Assembly (NCBI RefSeq): GCF_030696885.1 | Contig: NZ_JAUYRI010000005.1 | Location: forward strand, 62,001-126,000 | Reading direction: 5' to 3' | DNA: 64,000 nucleotides | DNA from: Thiobacillus sp. | GTDB taxonomy: Bacteria > Pseudomonadota > Gammaproteobacteria > Burkholderiales > Thiobacillaceae | The notes under the pieces: model-generated | Told to the model about the DNA's origin: nothing | The model's input: only the letters and a program-made list of their open reading frames with translations | The model's database searches: none | Shown here: positions 48,851-56,216 of the stretch, piece by piece | How the letters are laid out: the number at the start of each line of letters is the position of its first letter | How positions within the stretch are numbered: the stretch's first letter is position 1 | Made by a program: the position numbers and the translations under genes

Positions 48851-49924
48851 TTAAACCGTTTGCTGGCCTTTTAGCGCCCATGCCACGTGCTCGCGCACCA
48901 GCTCGGACGGATGATCCCGACGCGCGCCGAGTGCTGACTGGATCTCAGGCGAAGCCGGCGCATTCCCCAGCGCGACCGCAATGTTCCTCAACCAGCGCGC
49001 GTGGCCGATGCGGCGGATCGGTGAGCCCGCCAGCCGATCGTTGAAATCCGTTTCACCCCAGCCAAACAGGTCCACCAGCCGCGCACTGTCGAGGCCGTTT
49101 CGCACGCCGAAATCCGCCAGTTCGGCGGTCTGCGCAAAACGGTTCCACGGGCATACCAGCTGGCAGTCGTCGCAGCCGTAGATGCGGTTGCCGATGAGCG
49201 GACGCAACTCGACCGGGATGCTGCCCTTCAATTCGATGGTCAGGTAGGAAATGCAGCGCCGCGCATCGAGTGTATAGGGGGCGACGATGGCCTGCGTCGG
49301 GCAGACGTCGATGCAGGCCTGGCAGGTGCCGCAGTGGCTGGCTTCAGGCGCGTCGACCGGCAGCGGCAGGTCGGTATAGATCTCGCCGAGAAAGAACCAC
49401 GAGCCGTGCTGCCGGTTCAAGAGCAGCGTGTGTTTGCCGCGCCAGCCGAGCCCGGATTGAGCGGCAAGCTCGACTTCCATCACCGGCGCGCTGTCGGTGA
49501 AAACGCGGAAATGGTGCTCGCCAACTTTCGCGCTGATTTTTTCGGCGAGACTCTGCAGCCGGTTGCGTAGCACTTTATGGTAGTCGCGTCCCAGTGCGTA
49601 GCGAGCCACATAGGCGGCGTCGGGGTCGGCCAGCACGGCGTGCGGATCGGCCGACGCCGGCGGAAAATAATCCAGCCGCGCGCTGATGATGCGGACGGTA
49701 CCGGGCACCAGTTCGGCCGGCCGGCTGCGCTTGGTGCCGTGCGCCGCCATATAATCCATCTCGCCATGAAAGCCCCGATCCAGCCATTCCTGCAGACCGG
49801 CCTCGGCCGCGCCCAGTTCGCTGTCGGCAATGCCCACCGCGGCAAAACCGAGCTCGCGCCCCCAGTGCTTGATTTGCTGCGCCAGTCGGCTTAGCTCAGT
49901 TTTATTTAAGGCCTGCTCATGCAT
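48851..49924 (-). CDS. queG: epoxyqueuosine reductase
   Basis: QueG performs the last step of queuosine synthesis using cobalamin and two 4Fe-4S clusters. From ATG 49924 the product has 357 residues: IKHWGRELGFAAVGIADSEL, DRGFHGEMDYMAAHG, FTDSAPVMEVELAAQSGLGWRGKHTLLLN, then two clusters CGTCQACIDVCPTQAI and CDDCQLVCPWNRFA, and a HEAT-like C-terminus. Its 5' end overlaps tsaE by 6 bases on the opposite strand. Confidence 0.94.
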   Translation of the reverse strand: MHEQALNKTELSRLAQQIKHWGRELGFAAVGIADSELGAAEAGLQEWLDRGFHGEMDYMAAHGTKRSRPAELVPGTVRIISARLDYFPPASADPHAVLADPDAAYVARYALGRDYHKVLRNRLQSLAEKISAKVGEHHFRVFTDSAPVMEVELAAQSGLGWRGKHTLLLNRQHGSWFFLGEIYTDLPLPVDAPEASHCGTCQACIDVCPTQAIVAPYTLDARRCISYLTIELKGSIPVELRPLIGNRIYGCDDCQLVCPWNRFAQTAELADFGVRNGLDSARLVDLFGWGETDFNDRLAGSPIRRIGHARWLRNIAVALGNAPASPEIQSALGARRDHPSELVREHVAWALKGQQTV

Positions 49925-50404
49925 ACATCCGATGATACCGTGCGCTGCCATTGCCATCTGGCCGATGAGGCCGCGACGCTGGCGTTTGGCGCGCAACTGG
50001 CGCGGGAACTGATTCCCGGGCTGACGTTCTACCTCGAGGGCGACCTCGGTGCCGGCAAGACCACACTGGTTCGCGGCATGCTGAGGGGGCTGGGATACAA
50101 CGGTCGGGTAAAAAGTCCGACCTATACCCTTACCGAAACCTACAGCCTGCCGGCGTTTGAGCTGTATCATTTTGATCTGTATCGGATGCACGACCCGCGC
50201 GAGTGGATGGACGCCGGGTTTCGCGAAGTCAGCGACGGCCATGCGGTCAGCCTGATCGAATGGCCGGACAAGGCTGCCGGCTGGCTGCCGCAGCCGGATG
50301 TGATCATCCGGCTGCGGGTTGCCGACGAGGCACGCGAAATCGAGTGCGAGGCCGCAAGCGCGCGCGGCGCACATTATCTGGAGACGAGTTGCACGCTTTG
50401 CTGA
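49919..50404 (+). CDS. tsaE: tRNA threonylcarbamoyladenosine biosynthesis ATPase TsaE
   Basis: TsaE is the ATPase of the TsaBDE complex that makes t6A37. The 161 residues contain the P-loop YLEGDLGAGKTTLVRGML at about 37-54 and KSPTYTLTETY, YHFDLYRMHDPREWMDAGF and VSLIEWPDKAAGWLP. AAGG precedes the ATG 49919 by 7 bases. A GTG at 49940 is also possible. The order tsaE-amiC-(hemerythrin)-mutL resembles the conserved tsaE-amiB-mutL-miaA cluster. Confidence 0.93.
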   Translation: MHTSDDTVRCHCHLADEAATLAFGAQLARELIPGLTFYLEGDLGAGKTTLVRGMLRGLGYNGRVKSPTYTLTETYSLPAFELYHFDLYRMHDPREWMDAGFREVSDGHAVSLIEWPDKAAGWLPQPDVIIRLRVADEAREIECEAASARGAHYLETSCTLC

Positions 50405-51591
50405 AGGTTTTCCTGTTGTGCGGTGTGTTGGCGTCGGGCTGGGCCCAGGCGCTGCAGCTGACCGCGACCCGCCTGTGGCCGTCGCCCGACTACACGCGGA
50501 TCACGCTGGAGGCGCCGCAGCAGGTTAAGCACACCTATTTCAGCCTGGCGAATCCCGAGCGGCTGGTGATCGACCTCGAAGGCGTCGAGGCGGGTCACGC
50601 GCTCAATGCGCTGGCCGGACAGCTGGGTGCGGACGACCCCTATATCAGCGCAATCCGCGTCGGCCTGAACCGCCCCGGCGTGATGCGCGTGGTGCTGGAC
50701 CTGAAAACACCGGTCAAGCCGTCGATCTTTCAATTGCAGCCGCTGGCGCAGTATGGCCACCGCCTGGTGGTGGACCTCTATCCGGCCCAGCCGGGCGTAG
50801 CGGCGTCGAACCCGGCGATCGCGCAACCCGCGACGGCGCAGCCCTCCAGGCCGGCGGCGGTGCCGCAATACGCCCGCCTGATCACCGTGGCCATCGATGC
50901 CGGCCACGGTGGCGAAGACCCCGGTGCCATCGGCGCGAAGGGCTCGTATGAAAAACACATCACGCTGGCAGTGGCGCGCAAGCTCAAGGAAAAGATCGAC
51001 GCACAGGAAAATATGCGCGCGGTGCTGATCCGCGATGGCGATTATTTCGTGCCGCTGGCGCAACGCGTCAACAAGGCGCGTGCGGTCAAGGCCGATCTTT
51101 TCCTGTCGATCCACGCCGACGCCTTCATCAAGCCGCACGCGCACGGTTCGTCGGTGTTCGCGCTGTCGGAAACCGGGGCCACATCGGTCGCCGCGCGCTG
51201 GCTGGCCAAGAAGGAAAACGACGCCGACCTGGTGGGCGGCATCAATATCGACGTCAAGGATCCCTTCCTCAAACGCACGTTGATCGACCTGTCGCAGACG
51301 GCCACCATCAACGACAGCCTCAAGCTGGGTCATGCCGTTTTGAAGGAAATCGGCACCGTCAACAGGCTGCACAAGCCACATGTCGAGCAGGCGGGGTTCG
51401 CGGTGCTGAAGGCGCCCGACATTCCGTCCATCCTGATCGAGACCGCCTTCATTTCCAATCCGGAAGAGGAAAGGCGCCTCAACGATCCCGGCTACCAGGA
51501 CAAGCTGGTCAATGCCATCGTCGTCGGCGTCAAAAACTACTTCAACACGCACCCGCTGACCGCACCGGCGCGGCTGACCCTCAATCCATGA
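50389..51591 (+). CDS. amiC: N-acetylmuramoyl-L-alanine amidase (AmiC type, AMIN domain)
   Basis: A TTG at 50389, five bases after GGAG, gives 400 residues. A signal peptide (LLKVFLLCGVLASGWAQA) precedes an AMIN domain (RLWPSPDYTRITLEAPQQVKHTYFSLANPERLVIDLEG, about 27-140), a Pro/Ala linker, and the Amidase_3 domain with zinc ligands in VAIDAGHGGEDPGAIG, LSIHADAF and LIETAFISNPEE. It cleaves septal peptidoglycan during daughter-cell separation. It overlaps tsaE by 16 bases. Confidence 0.94.
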   Translation: MHALLKVFLLCGVLASGWAQALQLTATRLWPSPDYTRITLEAPQQVKHTYFSLANPERLVIDLEGVEAGHALNALAGQLGADDPYISAIRVGLNRPGVMRVVLDLKTPVKPSIFQLQPLAQYGHRLVVDLYPAQPGVAASNPAIAQPATAQPSRPAAVPQYARLITVAIDAGHGGEDPGAIGAKGSYEKHITLAVARKLKEKIDAQENMRAVLIRDGDYFVPLAQRVNKARAVKADLFLSIHADAFIKPHAHGSSVFALSETGATSVAARWLAKKENDADLVGGINIDVKDPFLKRTLIDLSQTATINDSLKLGHAVLKEIGTVNRLHKPHVEQAGFAVLKAPDIPSILIETAFISNPEEERRLNDPGYQDKLVNAIVVGVKNYFNTHPLTAPARLTLNP

Positions 51592-52127
51592 CCGCCAGCC
51601 TGCTGGGCGCGGCGGCCCCGGGTTTCGACCGGCCGCTGGCGGTGCTTGAGGCCTGCCACGGCCGCATCACCAAACAGTGCAACACCCTCGAAAAACTGCT
51701 CGCCCATTTGCCCGAACACGGCGCTGACGCCCAGGCGCAACAGGCCGCGCGCGCGGTGCTGGCTTACTTCGACACTGCGGCGGTGCACCACCACGACGAT
51801 GAGGAGCGCAACCTGTTTCCGCTGCTGGAGCAGGCCGGCGCCCCCGGCGCCTGTGAGCTGGTCGAAACCCTGACGCTGGAGCACGACGCGCAGGCGCTGG
51901 TCTGGCGGCGTCTGCGAACGGAGTTGCAGGCGATCGCAGCCGGCACGGTAGCCGCGCTGGACGCGGATCTGACGCGCCGCTTTGTCGACATGAACCGTAC
52001 CCACCTCGAATTCGAGAACACCCATGTGCTGCCGCTGGCGCGCCAGGCACTCGGCGCGGCCGATCTCGAACGCCTCGGCCGCGCGATGGCGGCGCGGCGC
52101 GGCGTGTCGTACGAAGGCCGGCTGTGA
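51588..52127 (+). CDS. hemerythrin-like (DUF-HHE) domain protein
   Basis: The 179-residue all-helical protein shows the spaced His/Glu pattern of hemerythrin HHE domains: LEACHGRITKQCNTLEKL, TAAVHHHDDEERNLFPLLEQ, LTLEHDAQALVWRRL and MNRTHLEFENTHVLPLARQ. Such domains bind a di-iron centre, sensing or carrying O2 or NO, or storing iron for Fe-S repair. The start overlaps amiC (ATGA) and the stop overlaps the mutL GTG, an unusual place for it in the tsaE-ami-mutL cluster. Confidence 0.88.
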   Translation: MTASLLGAAAPGFDRPLAVLEACHGRITKQCNTLEKLLAHLPEHGADAQAQQAARAVLAYFDTAAVHHHDDEERNLFPLLEQAGAPGACELVETLTLEHDAQALVWRRLRTELQAIAAGTVAALDADLTRRFVDMNRTHLEFENTHVLPLARQALGAADLERLGRAMAARRGVSYEGRL

Positions 52128-53911
52128 ACATCCGCGTCCTGCCCGATGTGCTGATTTCGCAGATCGCCGCCGGTGAGGTGGTCGAGCGCCCCGCTGCGGC
52201 GCTGAAAGAGATGCTCGAAAACAGCCTCGATGCCGGCGCCACCGACATTCAAATTGATCTCGAGCAGGGCGGCATCAAGCGCATCCGTGTGAGCGACAAC
52301 GGCTGCGGCATTGCGCGCGACGAGCTTGCGCTCGCGCTGACCCGACACGCCACCAGCAAGATCGCCAGTTTGGCCGACCTCGAGCAGGTGGCGAGCCTGG
52401 GTTTCCGCGGCGAAGCGCTGGCGTCGATTGCCGCCATCGCGCGGGTCACGCTCACCAGCCGCAGCGCCAACGTCAATCACAGCGCCGCCGAGCACGCCTG
52501 GACGCTGCAGGTCGAAGGCGGCCGCCTTGGCGAGCCGGTGCCGGCCGCGCGTGCGACTGGCACCACCGTCGATATCCAGGATCTCTTTTTCAACACGCCG
52601 GCGCGGCGCAAGTTTCTCAAGACCGAGGGCACCGAATACGCGCACTGCGCCGAAACCGTGCGGCGGCTGGCGCTGGCGAACCCCGAGCTTGCGTTCACGC
52701 TGACCCACAACGGCCGCGTGCAGCTGCGGCTCAATGCCGAGCCGGCCCACGCGCGGGTGCGCCAGGTGATGGGCGAGGCGTTCGAGAGCCATGCGATTGC
52801 GGTCGATGCGGCCGGCGGGGCGCTGCGGGTGAGCGGCTGGGTGATCCGTCCCGGCGCCGCCACCGCCAGCCGCGACAGCCAGCACGTGTTCGTCAACGGC
52901 CGCTACGTGCGCGACAAGCTGATCGTCCATGCGCTGAAGGAAGCCTACCGCGACGTGCTGCATCACCAGCTGAACCCGGCGTATTGCCTGTTCATCAGCC
53001 TGCCGCCCGACGGTGTCGACGTGAACGTGCACCCGGCCAAGACCGAGATCCGCTTCCGCGACAGCCGCGGTGTGCACCAGTTTCTGTTCCATGCGGTCGA
53101 GCGCCTGCTGTCGGCACCGGTCGAGGCCGGGGCGACGGTTGTGCCGGATGGACAGGCGCCGGCCGGGTTCAGGCCAGCCTGGGGTGCACCGCAGCAGGCG
53201 TCGATGCCGCTGCAGGTGAACGAGGCGATGGCGTTCTATGCGCCTCTTCAGGGGTCAGGGGTCAGGGGTCAGGTTTCAGGGGAGGGTGTTGCGCCTGTGG
53301 CGCAGCCCTTGCCTGAAGGGGCCGACTCGCCGCCGCTGGGCTATGCGCTGGGGCAGCTGCACGGCGTCTACGTGCTGGCGCAGAACGCGCAGGGGCTGGT
53401 GCTGGTCGACATGCATGCCGCCCACGAGCGCGTCGTCTACGAAAAGCTCAAGATCGCGCTCGATGCCCGTGCGGTGCCGGCGCAGACGCTGCTGATTCCG
53501 GTCGCGCTGACGGTCGATGCGCGCGACGTTGCGGAAATCGGCCCGCATCTGGAGGCGCTCGCCGGCATCGGCTTCGAGCTGTCGATCACTTCGCCGACCT
53601 CGGTGGCGGTGCGCTCGGTGCCGTGGCTGCTGAAGAATGCCGATCCGGTCGAGCTGACGCGCGCGGTGCTGCGTGAAGTCGCCGAATTCGGCGTCGCGCG
53701 CCTCTTGGCCGAACGACGCAACGAACTGCTGGCGACGCTGGCCTGCCACGGCGCGGTGCGCGCGAACCGGATGCTGACGCTGCCAGAAATGAACGCGCTG
53801 CTGCGCGAGATGGAAGCCACCGAGCGGGCCGGGCAGTGCAACCATGGGCGCCCCACCTGGTTCCAGATCAGCCTCAAGGAGCTCGACGGCATGTTCATGC
53901 GTGGGCGCTGA
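52124..53911 (+). CDS. mutL: DNA mismatch repair protein MutL (endonuclease-type)
   Basis: The 595-residue product starts at a GTG overlapping the hemerythrin stop (GTGA). The GHKL ATPase domain has QIAAGEVVERPAAALKEML, RVSDNGCGI and LGFRGEALASIAA (residues of about 10-110). The C-terminal domain carries DMHAAHERVVYE, matching the metal-dependent nicking motif DQHA-x2-E-x4-E, plus ACHGAVR and CNHGRPTW. A repeat-rich linker of about 330-400 (PLQGSGVRGQVSGEGV) is encoded by tandem heptamers. It should act as a self-nicking MutL, without MutH. Confidence 0.96.
   Translation: MNIRVLPDVLISQIAAGEVVERPAAALKEMLENSLDAGATDIQIDLEQGGIKRIRVSDNGCGIARDELALALTRHATSKIASLADLEQVASLGFRGEALASIAAIARVTLTSRSANVNHSAAEHAWTLQVEGGRLGEPVPAARATGTTVDIQDLFFNTPARRKFLKTEGTEYAHCAETVRRLALANPELAFTLTHNGRVQLRLNAEPAHARVRQVMGEAFESHAIAVDAAGGALRVSGWVIRPGAATASRDSQHVFVNGRYVRDKLIVHALKEAYRDVLHHQLNPAYCLFISLPPDGVDVNVHPAKTEIRFRDSRGVHQFLFHAVERLLSAPVEAGATVVPDGQAPAGFRPAWGAPQQASMPLQVNEAMAFYAPLQGSGVRGQVSGEGVAPVAQPLPEGADSPPLGYALGQLHGVYVLAQNAQGLVLVDMHAAHERVVYEKLKIALDARAVPAQTLLIPVALTVDARDVAEIGPHLEALAGIGFELSITSPTSVAVRSVPWLLKNADPVELTRAVLREVAEFGVARLLAERRNELLATLACHGAVRANRMLTLPEMNALLREMEATERAGQCNHGRPTWFQISLKELDGMFMRGR
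53248..53282 (+). repeat. five tandem 7-bp repeats (TCAGGGG) inside mutL
   Basis: TCAGGGG is repeated exactly three times (53248-53268), followed by TCAGGTT and TCAGGGG. The array encodes residues of about 375-387 in the linker between the ATPase and endonuclease domains. Since 7 is not a multiple of 3, loss or gain of one unit shifts the frame. Confidence 0.92.
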
Positions 53912-53936
53912 TTTGGCACCTGGCGCTTTTGAATAT

Positions 53937-53961
53937 AAGCTTGAGCTAATTAGTCAGGTAT
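53937..53961 (+). promoter_or_regulatory. IscR type-1-like box upstream of the S24-like gene
   Basis: Positions 53937-53961 match 20 of 25 bases of the enterobacterial IscR type-1 consensus ATASYYGACTRWWWYAGTCRRSTAT as I recall it. The right half (AATTAGTCAGGTAT, 53948-53961) is perfect; mismatches lie in the left half. It ends 13 bases before the ATG at 53975. No clear -35/-10 pair is seen. Confidence 0.45.
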
Positions 53962-53974
53962 TAACGAGATTCCC

Positions 53975-54337
53975 ATGAGCGAACGCAACGAACGCAAGAC
54001 CATTCCGATTCAGGACGTCAACGAGGCCAGCAACTGCGCCAGCGCCGAACCCTATGCATTGATGGTGCTGGGCGACTCGATGCTGCCCGAATTCGAGGAG
54101 GGCGAGATCATCGTGGTCGAGCCGTCCGGTCTGGTCAAGGATGGCTCCTACGTGGTGGCCTTCGTCAACGACGAATACATCTTCCGCCAGATCGTGAAGC
54201 ACGACGACGGCTGGATGCTGAAGCCGCTGAACCCGATCTACGAGAATATTCCGGTCGCAGACATCGATGTTGCCAAGGGTGTGGTCATCCTGAAGAAGCG
54301 CCCCGGCAAGCGCAGCGAGCAGAAGAGCTACATCTAA
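53975..54337 (+). CDS. stand-alone S24 (LexA/UmuD-fold) protein with altered dyad
   Basis: The 120 residues are essentially only the S24 domain: EPYALMVLGDSMLPEFEEGEIIVVEPSGLVKDGSYVVAFVNDEYIFRQIVKHDDGWMLKPLNP (about 25-90). The nucleophile Ser of GDSM is kept. The dyad Lys expected in the VKKL/VKRL position is Arg in IFRQI, so self-cleavage is doubtful. There is no HTH domain and no Ala-Gly/Cys-Gly cleavage site before it. It may be a degraded relative used for binding. An IscR-like box lies upstream and a conserved unknown gene downstream. Confidence 0.78.
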   Translation: MSERNERKTIPIQDVNEASNCASAEPYALMVLGDSMLPEFEEGEIIVVEPSGLVKDGSYVVAFVNDEYIFRQIVKHDDGWMLKPLNPIYENIPVADIDVAKGVVILKKRPGKRSEQKSYI

Positions 54338-54434
54338 TTGTCAACAAACATCCACATCTTGTTGATAATGTTAGATATACACAGAATCACCATTCATTGT
54401 TTTTATTGATCACCCCATTAAACTATTAAATAAA

Positions 54435-54467
54435 TTAGTTGACTGATTTAGTAGGAATTAATACACT
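54435..54467 (+). promoter_or_regulatory. sigma-70 promoter with overlapping IscR type-1-like box
   Basis: TTGACT (54439-54444), a 17-base spacer and TACACT (54462-54467) form a promoter for the gene at 54508. The box at 54435-54459 (TTAGTTGACTGATTTAGTAGG...) matches about 20 of 25 bases of the recalled IscR type-1 consensus, with the left half TTGACTGATTTAGT perfect. A site over the -35 and spacer would be repressed by cluster-loaded IscR. Confidence 0.5.
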
Positions 54468-54507
54468 GACGCCTGTTCAACCTTAACCAACAGCAGGAGG
54501 CGTAACC

Positions 54508-54963
54508 ATGAGTGGACTGATCGCAAATTTTCCCAACGACGGTGTTGTGACCATCAACCGGGTGATTCTCAAGCCCGAATACACGGTCGACGACCTGCAG
54601 GAACGGGTGGCGTTTCTCTGCGAAAACGTCAAAACCTATCATTCGGATACAGGCTTTGTCGGCGGCTTCGTCGCGCTGAACTCGGGTGCGGTGTCGAATG
54701 AAGGCTCGACCATCGGCCAGGCCGTCGAAAGCCCGATGAAGGGCAAGGAGGCGCTGATCGTGACCTTCTGGACCACCTTCGATGAGCACGAGAAGTCGCA
54801 CCAGTCGGAAACCTTCCAGCCGCTGTTCCAGAAAGTGCTGGACCTGTGCGAGAACGGTAACGAAGAAATCGCCTACGAAATGCTGTGGTCGGGCAAGGCC
54901 TACGGTCCTGATGAAATCGCGGCAGCGCGTCAGGCCAAGGCGCAATACGCCAACGCGAGCTGA
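54508..54963 (+). CDS. conserved protein of unknown function, possible ABM-like alpha/beta barrel
   Basis: The 151-residue protein begins MSGLIANFPNDGVVTINRVI and has a strong ribosome binding site (AGGAGG, 7 bases before ATG). No family is recognised. The core EALIVTFWTTFDEHEKSHQSETFQPLFQKVL has the W-x-x-x-x-x-H rhythm of antibiotic-biosynthesis-monooxygenase/dimeric alpha/beta-barrel proteins, and ENGNEEIAYEMLWSGKAYGPDEI follows. It contains two Cys (near 38 and 115). Its promoter overlaps an IscR-like box, suggesting a link to iron or Fe-S stress. Confidence 0.7.
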   Translation: MSGLIANFPNDGVVTINRVILKPEYTVDDLQERVAFLCENVKTYHSDTGFVGGFVALNSGAVSNEGSTIGQAVESPMKGKEALIVTFWTTFDEHEKSHQSETFQPLFQKVLDLCENGNEEIAYEMLWSGKAYGPDEIAAARQAKAQYANAS

Positions 54964-54988
54964 TCGCGGCAGTAGCACGCCAAAGCAA

Positions 54989-55017
54989 AGCGGCGGGGGA
55001 AACCCCGCCGCTTTTTA
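54989..55017 (+). terminator. intrinsic terminator
   Basis: AGCGGCGGGG (54989-54998) pairs with CCCCGCCGCT (55003-55012) around a GAAA tetraloop, followed by TTTTATT. It ends the transcript of the gene at 54508 before the converging aldolase gene. Confidence 0.92.
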
Positions 55018-55049
55018 TTGTGGCAGCCGATCGCGCTGTCCCGTTCGGC

Positions 55050-56072
55050 TCAGGCGGCGTTTTCCATGCTGCGGGCATATTTGCCGGCACGGGCCAGGCC
55101 GTTCAGGTGGCAACGATTCAACAGCGCACGCTGCGCGGCGACGACGTTGTCCTCCTGCCCCAGCCAGGCCTCCAGCACCGGCGCCTGCAGCGCGCGCCCA
55201 TAGGAAAAGCTGACTTGCCAGGGTTGTGGCTCCATTGCGTTCATCGCGTTGAGGTGATCGGTCGCATCGGCGGCGCTTTGCCCGCCGGAGAGGAACACAA
55301 TGCCGGGAACCGCCGCCGGCACGGTGCGCCTTAGGCAGCGCAGCGTGGCCGCCGCCACCTCCAGCACGCTCGCCTGGACCGGGCACAGCTTGCCGGCAAT
55401 CACCATGTTCGGCTTCAGCAGCATGCCCTCGAACACCACCCGGTGAGCGTCGAGCTCGGCAAACACCGTCTGCAGCACCTGTTCCGTCACCGCCTCGCAG
55501 CGCTCGATGCTGTGGGCGCCGTCCATCAGCACTTCCGGTTCCACGATCGGCACCAGCCCCGCTTCCTGGCACAGCGCGGCGTAGCGGGCCAGCGCATGGG
55601 CGTTGGCGCGGATGCCGAACGGCGAGGGGATGTCGTGTTCGTCGATTTCGATCACGGCCCGCCACTTGGCGAACTGCGCGCCCAACTGCCGGTATTCGGC
55701 AAGCCGCGCGCGCAGGCCGTCGAGGCCCTCGGTCACCTTTTCACCCGGATACAGCGCCAGCGCCTTGGCGCCCTGGTCGACCTTGATGCCGGGAATGATG
55801 CCCCGCTCCGCCAGCAGCTGGGGGAAGGGGACACCCTCATGCGAGCACTGGCGCAAGGTTTCGTCGTACAGGATGACGCCGCCGACCGTGGCTTCGATGC
55901 CGTAGGCGGTGAACAGGATTTCGCGGTAACGCCGACGGTTTTCCTCGGTGGATTCCACCTGGATCGAAGCGAAGCGCTTCTGGATCGTGGGGTTGCTTTC
56001 GTCCGCCGCCAGCACACCCTTCTGCTCCGCGACAATGGCATTGGCCACGGATTTGAGTTCGTCGATATTCAT
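55050..56072 (-). CDS. class I fructose-bisphosphate aldolase
   Basis: From ATG 56072 the protein has 340 residues and matches eukaryote-like class I aldolases: KGVLAADESNPTIQKRFASI, FTAYGIEATVGGVILYDETL, KWRAVIEIDEHDIPSPFGIRANAHALARYAALCQEAGLVPIVEPEVLMDG, the Schiff-base Lys in FEGMLLKPNMVIAGK (about 225) and VPGIVFLSGGQSAADATDHLNAMN. It cleaves or forms fructose-1,6-bisphosphate in glycolysis or the Calvin cycle. Class I is less common than class II in proteobacteria and frequent in autotrophs. The C-terminus lacks the terminal Tyr of animal enzymes. Confidence 0.93.
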   Translation of the reverse strand: MNIDELKSVANAIVAEQKGVLAADESNPTIQKRFASIQVESTEENRRRYREILFTAYGIEATVGGVILYDETLRQCSHEGVPFPQLLAERGIIPGIKVDQGAKALALYPGEKVTEGLDGLRARLAEYRQLGAQFAKWRAVIEIDEHDIPSPFGIRANAHALARYAALCQEAGLVPIVEPEVLMDGAHSIERCEAVTEQVLQTVFAELDAHRVVFEGMLLKPNMVIAGKLCPVQASVLEVAAATLRCLRRTVPAAVPGIVFLSGGQSAADATDHLNAMNAMEPQPWQVSFSYGRALQAPVLEAWLGQEDNVVAAQRALLNRCHLNGLARAGKYARSMENAA

Positions 56073-56216
56073 TTGAGAGGACTCCGGTCTGGAAAAGTGA
56101 TCAGGCAGCGCATTCATGCCCACCTCGCACTTTAGACGCTGTTTGTGACGCTGGGCCCGGCCGCGGCGTGCCGGCGCAGCGCCGGCGACCGCCAAGCTGG
56201 GGGATAATCGCCCTTC

